Positions 12,100 through 24,000 of a DNA stretch of 64,000 nt are shown here, in pieces. The translations under genes and the position numbers were made by a program. How positions within the stretch are numbered: the first letter of the stretch is position 1; each line of letters opens with the position of its first letter. The notes under the pieces are model-generated. The model saw only the letters and a list, made by a program, of their open reading frames with translations, was not told the origin of the DNA and searched no databases. Origin of the DNA: Congeria kusceri (Eukaryota > Mollusca > Bivalvia > Myida > Dreissenidae); NCBI GenBank assembly GCA_027627225.1, contig CM051026.1, positions 4,575,415-4,639,414 on the forward strand, given 5' to 3'.

Positions 12100-12751
12100 C
12101 AGAGTTGTTTATGTATTGGTTCTCTGACATTTTTGGAAGAGTCCGGTTGGAGGAGGGAACAAAAAAATAAAAAAATGAACACACAGACTTTAGTTAATTA
12201 ATGAATAAAATATAAAAAAATCTTTATGAATTATTACTTAGAAAAGTCATATTACACAACATTAACTTAATCATGGCATGATAACCATGCATTTAAATAC
12301 CAATAATAATAACATTAAAAGGCACGGTTGATCGTATAAAAACTACAGTTAAAATATACTCGCACTTAAATACAGTATGTCACATATAGCTGGACAGTGG
12401 CCATATTATATGTATAACAGCATGTTTTAAAGTGAAAACAAACTGAATATATCATACACACCAATGAAATTTGTTAGTTATAATATTGATATAAAATTAT
12501 AAATGTGTTTTTAATGCAATGATTCTAGGAGCAGATCATATGAATCTTATAGCGATATACAATCAAAATGCTTGTTACATAAAATTTAATAATTTCTTCA
12601 GTGTTTTTCTTGCATTCCATGTAACAAATTGAAACCTTTTCACAAGGTCATTTTATGATATCGGTTACATTCTACAAATTTGTTGTTTTTTTTTGCTTTT
12701 CGGAAAAAACCGGGTTGGCGGATCAAAGAACCTAGAAATCAACAAAGTCTC
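12100..12751. mobile_element. 652-bp non-autonomous DNA transposon with 9-bp target duplication
   Basis: The 9-mer gccttaggc flanks it exactly (12091-12099 and 12752-12760), interrupting a SINE whose uninterrupted relatives read aataagcct..ggctttcg. The terminal 28-29 bp are imperfect inverted repeats, about 21 of 28 matching with one gap. A 9-bp duplication is the Mutator/MULE signature, which is my best guess. There is no transposase; the interior is AT-rich. Confidence 0.8.
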
Positions 12752-12798
12752 GCCTTAGGCTTTCGATAAAATCTAGCTAAAATTAATAGGTTTAAACT

Positions 12799-13690
12799 TT
12801 AAGCTGGTGGCAGAAATTGTTATACACATAGTTGCGCAACATGCAGGTGGAATATTTAGTAATATGAATAATCGTGTTTGAAAATGCAGATATCATATGG
12901 ATGTACATATTTATTCAATACCATAATTATCAAATAGAAAATACCTGGTTGCTGGAAGGGAAAAGTTTAATCAGGTGCGGCTTCGAAATTGCAAATAGGG
13001 TGAGCTTTAGCGATAAGAAGCTTTAACCAAGTTAATACCATATTTGGATACAATAACACTCAATATGAAAGCCAGATAATCTGCTTGTCAAGAAGACTGA
13101 CCACACACACAGTTTTATCGGTGAAAAACACCAATTAATTAGACAGATATTTCATGTTTATGTGGTGTCATCTCACTGAAAGCTGTGATTGGGCAAGTAG
13201 GAATATTTCATTATGATAACATGTGGTTTATGTGGGTTCAAACTTGTTCACTCTATCTCATTTATTAAACAAACAAAAAACAGGATGATGATCTTATCTA
13301 TGATTGCCTGTACATCAGCATAAAATATAAAGGACTTAAATCTGTATGTTTCTTTTCACCAAGCACTATAGTGATAAAGGACCAGTAACATCATTTTGAA
13401 ATCTAAACTTTCCTTCCAAAACTGTTCCATGCATAACCCTGAAATCATTTTGATTTAAAAAAAACACGGCTGTCAGTGGTCATCATTAATTTTTACATGC
13501 CTTTATGACTTATTGAACCCATGGCCATATCGGCTCTTTTGTTTTATTCTCGGATCTGACATTTTCCATTCAGAGACAAATAAAATATCATACATTTACA
13601 TACATGTATTTGTCTTCAAAAGATATGTGGTACTTTTTGCCTGAAAATGTTCTTTACTTTTTAACTATTAATATATGTTTAAAGAAAGAA
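12799..13690. other. No recognisable feature
   Basis: AT-rich DNA with no supported ORF, palindrome or repeat. Confidence 0.5.
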
Positions 13691-13699
13691 TTTGGTTAT

Positions 13700-14750
13700 A
13701 AGTTTGGGGTATGTTGTTGGGCAGGTGGGCAGGACTGGCTTTTACTTTTGGTTTTGGCTCAATAACTTGAGAACAAGTTGAGCTATTGTAATGAAAATTC
13801 ATACAACGATAACTTATATCAAGGCCTCACTTGAGATTGCAAATATGGTGGGTGGGTCAAGGTCACAGTTCCTAAAGATAGACAAATGGTTTGTGCTCAA
13901 AAACTCAAAAATGAGTTATTGCAATGAAACTTCATGCATGTATCAGTGATTAATTTAGGGTCATTTTGTGGCCGATATTCAGCACCATTCCCCTCCTAAA
14001 CAAGTATATATGTTTCCCCTTTTTATCCTAAAAGTTCCCCTCAGAATATATTCTTTATAAGAAACAAATTTGAGCAAACTCGGACAAAAATTGGCAAAGA
14101 TAGTGCACTTTTTGTGAACATCATAATTTGTTCAAGAAACCCAGCTGGTTGCATTTAAATATAAGAAGTGTATGATAACAATTTATGTAATGATAACAAT
14201 TTACGCGTGTTTATCTTACATAGTATAATATATAATATTAAAAATATGGTTTTACCAGATTCTCGAAAATTCCCCTTTTACCGTTTAATTCCGCTCTTGA
14301 TGGGCCCCGCCACCATTCCCCCGACAGTGAAAAAACCCCAAAAAACACAGTGTATGTAGAAATCTGATATACAGAGCTAGTTTGGGATTAATATTTTTTG
14401 GGTGTGGTCAGTGTCACTGTTAATACAAATAGAACTAATAGTTTCTGATTAATAACTTGCATAGGCATTGAGATATAGTTATGGAACTTCAGATATAGAT
14501 ATGTTATATCGAGACCTCGCTGTGGATTGCAATTGACGATGGTGGAGCCCAGGTCACGGTTATCAAAAAAGAAATATAGTTTCCACACCATGATACCAGT
14601 TAAAATTGAGCTATTGTAGTGAAACTTCATACTGTATATACACTGAACTGCACTCCTAATCCAACACTTACACAATTTGTGATAAAATTGCTTGGGTTAA
14701 GGTTTCGAAAACCGACAAATAGTTGAAAATCATAATTCACAAAATACTGC
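13700..14750 (+). repeat. Family VIII array, about 125-bp units, interrupted near 13960-14380
   Basis: Units carry gctcaataacttgagaac, tattgtaatgaaa, tatatcgagacctc and gggtcaaggtcac, as at 22900-23610. The array is interrupted by an unrelated segment containing gggccccgccaccattcccc and gttcccctcagaatat, probably another insertion. ORFs at 14168 and 14388 are repeat readings. Confidence 0.7.
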
Positions 14751-15547
14751 TATGTTAATCCTGACCAATCTAAGAAAACATGATGACATATTTAGTGTGT
14801 TTACTTCATTTGCTTTTGAGGCCTGCACATCACACATTTAAGCCTCCGTTAACTTCACATTCATCAGATCCCATGGTTTTAGTGACACATCTTCAGTTGG
14901 TCCCAAATTTTCCCGACAGTTTATACACCGATGATATGCAGAAAAAATACTGTTAAATTCTTAAATAATTTAGATGTTTTTTGTGTGTAGACAAACTCAG
15001 TAATTTAGAGAATGTACTGTTGTATCAGGTCTTTCTTTATTGCATGACAAACATCTGTAATAAATATGATTTAGGCAGACCCTTACCCTGTTATGGTGTA
15101 TATAATATTAAGAATCAATCAACTTCAGGCATGGCCCAATAATCCAGCAAATTCATTTTCAAGTTATTATAGCTAAACCAGTGTATCTGTTTCTATTATT
15201 CTATGACATTTCTTTGTTATTGCAGTTATGATTGGTGCAGTCTTACAAGATGATGTGTGTATTATTACTGAACAAGAAAGCTTATGTCTTGCTAGAATGA
15301 AAGCATTGCTGTTCTGATAATACAGACTCTCTGATAATTAAACAATATATTAAAATGGTCTAGTGTATAGTGCCTTTTAGATGGTTAAATGGATATTTAT
15401 GTAACATAATTTCCTTCACTAACTTCTGACAATAAAACATTTACTGCTTTTCACATTCATAGATATGCTGCTGAGTTACTGACGCAAAGAAAAAATCTTG
15501 TTTGACAAGTGATAAATATAATTGTTTTAGAATCATGTGCAGCTTTT
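14751..15547. other. No recognisable feature
   Basis: AT-rich, no supported gene or repeat boundary. Confidence 0.45.
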
Positions 15548-16860
15548 TTATGCCCCCACCATCAATGATGGCTAGACTAATAGTGTTTACCCTGTCCATG
15601 AGTACGTACATATGTACGTGTGTATGTATGTTCGGATTCTTGTCCGAACAATAACTTTGTCCAGCATTGGAGGATTTTCAAATAACTTAGAAATGTTAAA
15701 CATAATGAGACGGTGTGTCACTCGCAAGAACCAGGTCCCTATGTCCAAGTTCCAGGTCACACTTAAAGGTCAAAGGTCAAATATAAGAATTTAAGCCATA
15801 GACCCTGTCCGGAGCATAATATAGTCCAGCATGGAAAGAATTTGAAATAAATTAGCCCAAGTGTTAAACATGGTGCGACGGTTTGTCGTGCACAAGAACC
15901 AGTTCCCTAGGTCTAAGGTCAAGTCTCACTTAAAGGTCAAAGGTCGAATATAAGAATTTAAGCCATAGATACTGTCCGGAGCATAATTTTGTCCAGCAGA
16001 GAAGGGTTTTCAAATAACTTGGCTGAAGTGCTAAGCAGTGAGATGGTGTGTCGCGCGAAAAAACCAGGTCCCTTGGTCCAAAGTCAAGGTCACACTTAAA
16101 GGTCAAGGGTCAAATACAAGAATTTAAGCCATAGACCCTGGCCGGAGCATAATGTTATCCAGCAAGGAAGGATTTTTGTATTATGCGCCGGTGTGTGGCA
16201 TGCAAGAATCAGATGCCCTGGTCCAAGGTCAAGGTTGCACTTAAAGTTCAAAGATCAAGTTAATGTACATATGTTAAGATTCTTGTCCAGGCAATAACTT
16301 TGAAGGATTTTCAAATAAATTAGCAGAAGTCATGACCATTATAAGACGGTGTGTCATGCGTAACAACTAGGCCCGAGGTCATGGTCACATTTAAAGGTCA
16401 AAGGTCACATAATAGAATTAATACCATGGACTCTGTCGCAGCATAATTTTGTTCAGCATGGAAGAATTTTCAAATGACTTGACATGATAAGCATAAATAG
16501 ACAGCATGTGGCAATGCAACAACCAGGTCCTTTGGTCCAAGGTCATTGACTTTGACCAAAGTATAATTTTGCCCGGCATGAAAGAATTTTCAAATTACTT
16601 CGCAGAAGTGATGATCATTATGAGACGGCACGTGGCGTTTAAGAACCAGGTCTGTAGCTTAAACTTCAAGGTCACTAATTAACGTCAAAGGTCAAATAAT
16701 TGTCAAGAGCATAATATTGTCATGCATGCTGGGATTTTCAGTTAAATTGGCAGAAATGATCACCATCACCATATGATGTGTTGCATGCAAGAACCTGACT
16801 TGTAAGGTAATTGAATTATTTTCCATTTATTCATGAGTGTGCAAAGCATAAGTCAAAAAT
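15548..16860 (+). repeat. Family I array, best copy (head plus about 7 units)
   Basis: The head is tatgcccccaccatcaatg then tatgtatgttcggattcttg. Units of about 150-180 bp then repeat tttgtccagcatggaagg, ttttcaaataacttagcag, gtgtgtcgcgcaagaacc and cacttaaaggtcaaaggtc. Degeneracy increases to the right. No coding potential. Confidence 0.85.
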
Positions 16861-17189
16861 GATAAAAGGCATTTTGTTAATTCTGCACAGAATGATTTAC
16901 GATAGCAGGTGTAAGTAAAGCTTACAAGAACCATAACTCATAATTGCACAAAAGTTTAGAATACTACCCTTTGTTGATTTTTTGTCAGACTAAAACTATT
17001 TTGTGATACCTCAACTTACTTCACAGAATAAGAGAATACATTAGCAGAAAGTACAATATAAAAGGACAATTCTCCTTTTGCAAAATGATTTGTATGCATA
17101 CAGACAAAGCAGAGAACAGATATATTCCAGACATTGCTCCAATCTGTGAATTTTGTAGACCCTAACAAATCAGAGCCCATCTCCAATTA

Positions 17190-17480
17190 AACCACAAGGT
17201 CGTTATCCCGAGTGGTTTAATAGCCACACCTTGGAACAACAAAGAATTGTTTATTGGTCGATAAACAACGAAAACGCAAAAATTATTTTGATTCTAACAT
17301 GATTTGACAAATATTTTTGCAATTGTAAAAAGAACTATATTTTACTATGCTCCGCTCAGAATCGGGACTACTTTTGGCGTTGTTTATTGGGAAGTTTAAC
17401 AACTATAATTTTGTTCTGTGTCTACAGTAAAAGTAGTGAGTATCATGTTAGAATTGCGAATAATTAATAACGAAGCATTG
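17190..17480 (-). repeat. H palindromic element, copy 1
   Basis: Recognised by aaaccacaaggtcgttatcc, tttattggtcgataaacaac, agaatcgggactac and gcgttgtttattgggaag. Minus orientation relative to the copies at 41835 and 53310. Non-coding with nested inverted repeats. Confidence 0.7.
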
Positions 17481-17814
17481 CTAAATGTGATGGCCTTGTT
17501 TCTTCAAACAATTGACAAAACCCACTTTACAAAACTAATTTAATAATATAAACACTGGTCATCGATGACACATTTGCAGGCGCAGGAACATTAGTAGTAG
17601 ACATAAAATAACAAAATTCTAATTGTATTCAGAATTCACGTTAACATATATGTCAGTATACATGGGGTGTTTCAAAAGACAAAAACAAACATAAAGCAAA
17701 ACCATACAGCAAAAAAAAATTAACCACCATAGCATAATTAGTAAAATATAGTTTATAAGAATTGTATGTTTGTATGTACTCATTGATTTCTATGTTCACC
17801 ATATCTTCCAGTAT

Positions 17815-17895
17815 GTCATTGCGAGGCTGTGGAGATGAAGGAAGAGGCTGTGGACACGATCTTCCCAGTAACAGGCCGACTGTTTAACAGGCCTG
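17815..17895 (+). other. Possible orphan coding exon
   Basis: A GC-richer 80-bp stretch sits between an acceptor-like catatcttccag and a donor-like cctggtaact. One frame is open across it, including the stretch HCEAVEMKEEAVDTIFPVTG. I do not recognise the protein, and no partner exon was found with confidence. It may be an exon of an unrecognised gene or a pseudogene remnant. Confidence 0.2.
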
Positions 17896-18589
17896 GTAAC
17901 TTAGTTTAGTGTTATAGAACTCAAATGTTTGACTGCATTTACTGTCAGCATATGAACTCTATATGGTCTTGACATACATACAGAGTAACATCAAATGTAG
18001 ACTATTACGGGTAATAAATATGTGTGCAATAGAAACCTTTTGAAGTAGTGGATAAATGTTTATGCAGACAGTATTTATCTCTGTTTAAAAACCTATGCAG
18101 ACATATTTGATAATGTTTGATTATCTACCTGCCAAAATCACCCTCTGTTTAGAAGTAAAGGTGACCTGTTGAGTACTTACACTTTAAGCTCAACTATTCA
18201 CCAAATACTTCGAGCTACTCTACTCACCTGTTCGTCCGCATCGCCATAATGCTCTGGTTAAGGTTTTTGTAACTGTAACTACTACAGATATGACTTAGAA
18301 AAGTCAGTTTAAGGTTTGCGTGCAAGAGAAAATTCAGGTTAAGGATTGCGTGTAACAAGTACATATCTCGGTAACTACTTCAGATATTAAAAAGAAACTT
18401 CACACATGTCTTTGAGGTCATTGCGTAAGGTCACTGACCAAGGCCTATAAGTCTGACCTGCAATTTAGCAGAATTATGTTCCTTTTTGTACTTAAATATT
18501 CAGGTTGAAGTTTGCCTGGCAACAACTCCATATCTCTAACACTACTACAGATATTCAATTTCACACCTGTCTTTAGTTTAGTTTAAACC

Positions 18590-18775
18590 TATTTATTTTA
18601 GCTTGATTGCATTGAAAGCCTTGGCTTATAAAGACACTCTTGAGTGGGTTTCCTGGGCAGAACCAGTACTTGGTTTCTTTGGAAAGATCTTGAGAACGCT
18701 TCCTGAGTGGGGATCGATCCCGGGACCTCCGGTCGCAAGGCAGACACCATATCCACTACACCATTGAGACTTCAT
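18590..18775 (-). mobile_element. tRNA-derived SINE (family S), minus strand
   Basis: Read on the minus strand, the tRNA-like head has box A-like caatggtgtagtggatatgg and box B-like cgggatcgatccccac. The body contains ccaagtactggttctgccc and ends at aataaataggtttaaac. Best preserved family S copy here, nested in a family VI array. Confidence 0.85.
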
Positions 18776-19072
18776 ATGTCTTTGGGGTCATTATGTAAGA
18801 TCACGGACTAAGGCCCAGTAATTTAGCAGAAATATGCCCCTTTTTGTACTTATGAATTCAGGTTAAATGCAACAATTCTATATCTCTATAACTACTACAG
18901 ATATTCAATTGAAGCTTTACACATGTCTTCAGGGTCATTGTATAAGGTCACTGACCAAGGCCCATAGCTCTGACCTACAATGTAGTAGGATTATCTCTAT
19001 ATCTGCTACAGATATTCAACTAAAGATCACACATGTCTTCAAGGTCATTATATAAGGTCACTGACCAAGACT

Positions 19073-19157
19073 GATATCGAGGGTTGAGCGTGAAACTATT
19101 GTATCTGCTTAACATTTGTATATCAGATACCATAGTTTCACGCACAACCTTGATATC
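19073..19157. mobile_element. 85-bp perfect-stem hairpin MITE
   Basis: The arms begin gatatcgagggttgagcgtg and end in the near-exact complement (cacgcacaaccttgatatc), with cttaacatttg near the centre. A half-length relative lies at 21423-21486 in intron 1 of the B-box gene. Confidence 0.85.
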
Positions 19158-19559
19158 TGTGACCAGCATTTTAGGAGAAATATGCCTCTTTTTTTGTAGT
19201 GATAAAGGCTGATAACTCGTGTTAATATAAAGCTTGATTAGGTCTTCACTTATAATTATTAACACAACATCCACATGAGTGCCAATATTATTTAGTTGTA
19301 TTTACACACATACAGGAACAGATGGGCCTGGCAGTGATGTACAGAAATAGATTGGTCAGCCAGGGAGTAAACAGCTGTAATGGAACTTGAGCCAGACACA
19401 GGACCTGTACCGACAGAAGTGACCATGGTTGCGATAGTTATCCAGTTGAGGATTGCAACCTGAGGTCTTGTCAAGGTAAGATGACATGGAGATCAACAAC
19501 AACAGTTGCTAAAGCTGTGACACGCTGCCTAAATGTTGTGTGGTAGCACCCAACAGATT

Positions 19560-19930
19560 TTTAGCTCACCTGATCTCGAACTGAGAGATATGGTGGTCAG
19601 TCATCCTCCGGCGTCTGTTGTTAATTAAGAAATAATTTTGCATTTAGAGTTGTTTATCGGCTAATAAACAGCGATTTTGTGTTCTGATGCGTATGAATTA
19701 AACCACAAGGCTGTTAATGTTTATTAGCCGATTAACAACGATAATGCAAAAATTATTTCAATTGTAACATGACCTAGCACAATTTTTTTTCAGTTACAAT
19801 ACATTCTATATTTTACAGTTTCTAAACTAATTTTGGGTTGTTTATTGGTAGTTTAACAATGGTGAATTTTTTTATTTGTCTATAGACAAATTCTGCATGT
19901 TACATGTTAGAATTGTCATTTATTGTGAAC
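19560..19930 (-). repeat. Family VII head remnant followed by H element copy 2
   Basis: 19560-19615 carries the agctcacctgatctcgaac head alone. From 19620 an H element follows: agttgtttatcggctaataa, attagccgattaacaacg, tgtttattggtagtttaac. Non-coding. Confidence 0.7.
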
Positions 19931-20764
19931 ATTTTGCTTTAAACTTGTTCTCTGAAACGCTATAAGGAAGTTGAAAAACTTGAAAAAAAAATGGGCACAA
20001 TATATATGTTCAGATGATTTCCAATGAAGTTGATCTTCACAAAAAAACTATGTGAAAAGGTAAATACAAACAAATATTTTTTAAGCAGTTGCTGCCTCAC
20101 TTTGTATTTGAAGTTTGATTGTGAGTCTTCACATTATCAGTTGGAACCCACATTTGATACTGACAGTGTGTCCTTAATGTGGGTCAGACAATTAAAGTGT
20201 TTTAGGACAGAAGTTGTCTCCCTTTGGTTTTAATTATTGGAGATGGCATCATATTACAAGAATTAAACAGGTAAATTGTTTTAAAAATGACTAAAGAGAA
20301 AAAGATCAAATCAGTTTGATATTTCGGCAAAAGGAAATGACAACTGTGATAAAATAGTCAGTGTGGTAAATCTCTTAAATAATAAACACTCTAGAGACAT
20401 TGATCAGTACACGTTTAAACCAACTGCATTTGGTCTGTGTGATAAACACTTGTTCAATGTAACCTGATATTCAGCTACAAACCTTTGTGGCAGTGCAATA
20501 ATTTAAATTAATCCAATACTCACGTGACCTAATACTCATGTGACAGTTTACATAGTTACACTGTTTACTGCAACAGACCACTGAGCGTCATTTGAAGGTT
20601 ATCTTGGTTTCTGTTCAGTTGGAAGGTTTTATTGCTTGATTATAATTGCCACTACATTTAATGTGTGCTTTCTGGATTATTTAATTAAACAGAGACACTG
20701 TGACATTAATATTTCTATTTAATTAAAGTTGTAAAGTTTTGTTTGCTGAAAGTCAACAAGCAAA

Positions 20765-21099
20765 ATGGCGACATTTTCTATGTCTACTGTTGCTAAAGGG
20801 TCAGATGAATTTAAAGATTTTTGTTGTTCTACCTGCGAAGAGCAGTCTGTTGAAGTAGTTGCAGAATTTTACTGTGAAACATGTTCAAAGTTTTATTGTG
20901 GCAAATGTATTCATCATCATGGTCAGTTGTTCAAAAAACATTCCCCTTATGGAAGGGGAGATATGAACAAATGGCCAATTTCAAAGAAGGTGGAGGATTT
21001 TCTGATGAAATGCGAAGTTCACAAAGATAAAAAATTGGAAATTTTCTGTGAAGACCATGGACAGCTGTGCTGCTCAAATTGTATTCTACTTAATCACAG
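20765..21099 (+). CDS. B-box gene exon 1
   Basis: It encodes residues 1-111 and the first two bases of codon 112. The donor is acag/gtatct at 21099/21100. Reading through the donor adds eight residues and a stop, which is intron sequence. Contains both B-box fingers except the last ligands. Confidence 0.88.
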
Positions 21100-24000
21100 G
21101 TATCTTATGACATTTTTGTTAAAATGATTGTTAAGATAACAATAATCCTTATTATTAGACAATTTACTTTTTAGACTAACCCGATTTAGTATGTTTATTA
21201 ATATAAACAAGAATTAAGTTGAGGACAGTAACATACATGTAACGATTGGCTTGAGAACCCCATATATTTATATATATCAGAAATGGTGCAGTTTTAAACT
21301 TCCAGTTTTTACCTGGATACCAATGTTTAACAGGTAAACTGACTACCTGAATGTTAACATTTTATAAAATCAATACATATCAAGGTTAGTACAGTTTGAG
21401 ATTGACTTCAATACCACTCTTCTTGATATCAGTTACACATCGAGGGTTGAGTGTGAAACTATTGTATCTGATATATAAATGTTAAGCTACTCATGCTCAA
21501 TCTTTGAAAATACTATTATTGCCTTTTCTTAACTATTTTGCAAACACGGTAACCTTTATTCCAATGCTGGCATATTCATTTTAAGCTAAACTGACCGAAG
21601 GCCAGCGAGCTTATGCCATGGCGGTTCGGTTGTGTGTGTGTGCGTGCGTCCATAGGTTTTTCCTTTCATCTCCTCGAAAAGCGGTTCGGTTGTGTGTGTG
21701 TGCGTGCGTCCATAGGTTTTTCCTTTCATCTCCTCGAAAAGCAGTTGGCCAACTTTGCTGAAACTTCACACCAATGTTTCTTGGATTGTCCTCGATCAAA
21801 GTCACTCCAATTGTTCCAGTACGCTGCACAAAAATGGCCACCAGGGCGTTAAATAGAAACATCTTTAAATGACATCTCATCCTCAACCTCTGGGTGAATT
21901 TTCATATAATTTAGAAAAATGTTCCTTGGGTGGTCCTCTACCAAAATTTCTCAAATGTTGATGCTCAGTTGAAAAACAACATAGCCACCAGGGGGCGGGC
22001 CATTTTTTTCTTAAATGGCTGTATTGAAAACTTTGAAAATCTTTGTCTGAAATTATTGGTTGGATTTAGAAATTATTCACGCACTGTTCCTTGGGAGGTT
22101 CTCTACAAAAGTTTCTCAAATTAGTAAGGTCTGTTGTAAAAACTACGGAGGCAGGGCATTTTTACGTTATATGTTTTTATTGAAAATCTTTTTGTCAAAA
22201 ACCACTTGTTTGGATTTCAAACTTCTTTGACAGAAATGCTCCTTGGTTGTTTTTCTACCAAAGTTCCTCACATGGTTTAAGTCCTTAAAAAAATGGCCGC
22301 CACGGGGCGGGCCATTTTTCCTAATAGGATTATATTAAAATTTTTGAAGATCTTTATGTTAGAAACCACTGGTTGGATTTTGAAGTAATTTTACCAAAAT
22401 TATTGAATTATTTTGATTTGCTAAAAAACTTGGCCGCCAGTGGTTGGGGCCTTTTTAGCTCGACTTTTCTAATAAAAGGCAAGCTTTTCTGCTCGCCCCG
22501 GCGTCAGCGTCGGCATCCGAGTTACGTTAAAGTTTTTTGGTAAGCTTGTTTCTCAGGAATGGCTCGAGGGATTTCATTAAAAGTTAAAACATTTATTCCC
22601 TACATTAAAATGAACCTATAGGCCAAGTTTGGTAACACTAGTTTGAAATTTGTCAAAATTATGGGCCTTTTTACACTGAGAAATTTTACATATAACTATA
22701 TGGACAGGTTAAAGATTTTTGGTAAGCTGGTTTCTCAGGAATGGCATGAGGGATTTCATTCAAACTTAGAACACTTATTCCCTATATTAAAATGAACTCA
22801 TAAGCCAATTATGATAACTCTAGTTTGAAATTGACAAAATTGTGGGCCTTTTTACACTTAGAAATGGACAGGTTAAAGTTTTTCAGTAAGCTAGTTTCTC
22901 AATTTTTTGTTTCCGCTGCCTAACTCGAGAACAAATTAAGCTATTGTAATGAAACTTCAAACATAGATATCTTATAGCGAGACCTTGCTTGGGATTACAT
23001 ATGTGGTGGGTAGGGTCAAGGTCACTGTTACTAAAAATAGAATAAACAGTTTCCGCTCAATAACTTGAGAACGCACTGAGATATTTTAATGAAACTTAAT
23101 ACAAACATACCTTATATCGAGACCTCACTTGCGATTGCGTTTAGGGTCAAGGGTCAAGGTCAATGTTACTGAAATAGAAAAACGGTTTCCGCTCAATAAC
23201 TTTAGAACGCATTGAGATATTTTAATGAAACTTTATACATAGATACTTTATATAGAGACCTTGCTTGGGATTGCATATGGGGTGGGTGAGGTCAAGGTCA
23301 CTGGTACTAAAAATAGAAAATGGTAACCGCTCAATAACTTAAGAACGCATTGAGATATTTTTATGAAACTTAGTGCATAGATACCTTATATCGAGACCTT
23401 GCTTGGGATTGCATATGGGGTGGGTGTGGTTACGGTCAAGTTTACCATTACTAAAAATTTTATTGATGTGCTGACTTTAATGCATTTTGTTTGAAAAATT
23501 TGGTTTTCGGGGAATTTCCATGTTTCTTGTTTAAGAAAAAAATGCCAGTAACTCTTTCAAGCACAAGAAAAGTCTAGCTAGCTGTCCTCCTACAGCTCTT
23601 CTTTTGTTATATGGCTTATCAGCAGGGTCCTTTTGCTTCTGACACTCCTTACTTTATAAGCAATTGGAGCAAAACAGACACTCATGTGCCTTCGTTATAT
23701 TTTATGTGCCAAAGTACGCTTAAATATCCAGTAGAAGACTATATGAGGCACGTTGTGGGAAAACTGGCCTTAATACATGTGCGTAAATGTCGTCCTGGAT
23801 TAGCCTGTGCAGTCCGCACAGGCTAATCCGGGACAGCACTTTAAGCTTTTATGGTATTTTCTGTTTCAAGGAAGTCTCTTCTAAATATAAATCCACTATA
23901 GGCGGAAAGTGCCATCCCTGATTAGCCTGTTGCGGAATCCGCACAGGCTGATCCGGGATGACACTTTATGCACATGCATTAAGCCCGGTTTTCCCATGAC

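Larger units (their letters stand above)
11880..12798 (+). mobile_element. tRNA-derived SINE (family S) split by a DNA transposon
   Basis: The head carries gtgtaatggatatggtggcc and cttgcgattaggagttcc, and the body gtctttctcaaaagac. The body stops at 12099 and resumes at 12752 with gccttaggctttcg, ending in the family terminus aataggtttaaac. Other copies: 18590, 36935, 52640, 58515, 61475. The tRNA-like head is duplicated (see 11897-11986). Confidence 0.8.
18185..19215 (+). repeat. Family VI element, second copy, with nested insertions
   Basis: Head ctcaactattcaccaaatac then gagctactctactcacctg. Units match 8225-8880: taactactacagatatt, gtcactgaccaaggcc. It is interrupted by a SINE (18590-18775) and by an 85-bp hairpin (19073-19157), so it is older than both. 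Confidence 0.8.

Noticed and set aside
15548..16860. Cluster of nuclear-receptor half-sites (AGGTCA direct repeats)
   Set aside because: AGGTCA-like words are abundant because the family I unit contains aaggtcaaggtc. Enrichment follows from repeat copy number, so no regulatory claim is made.
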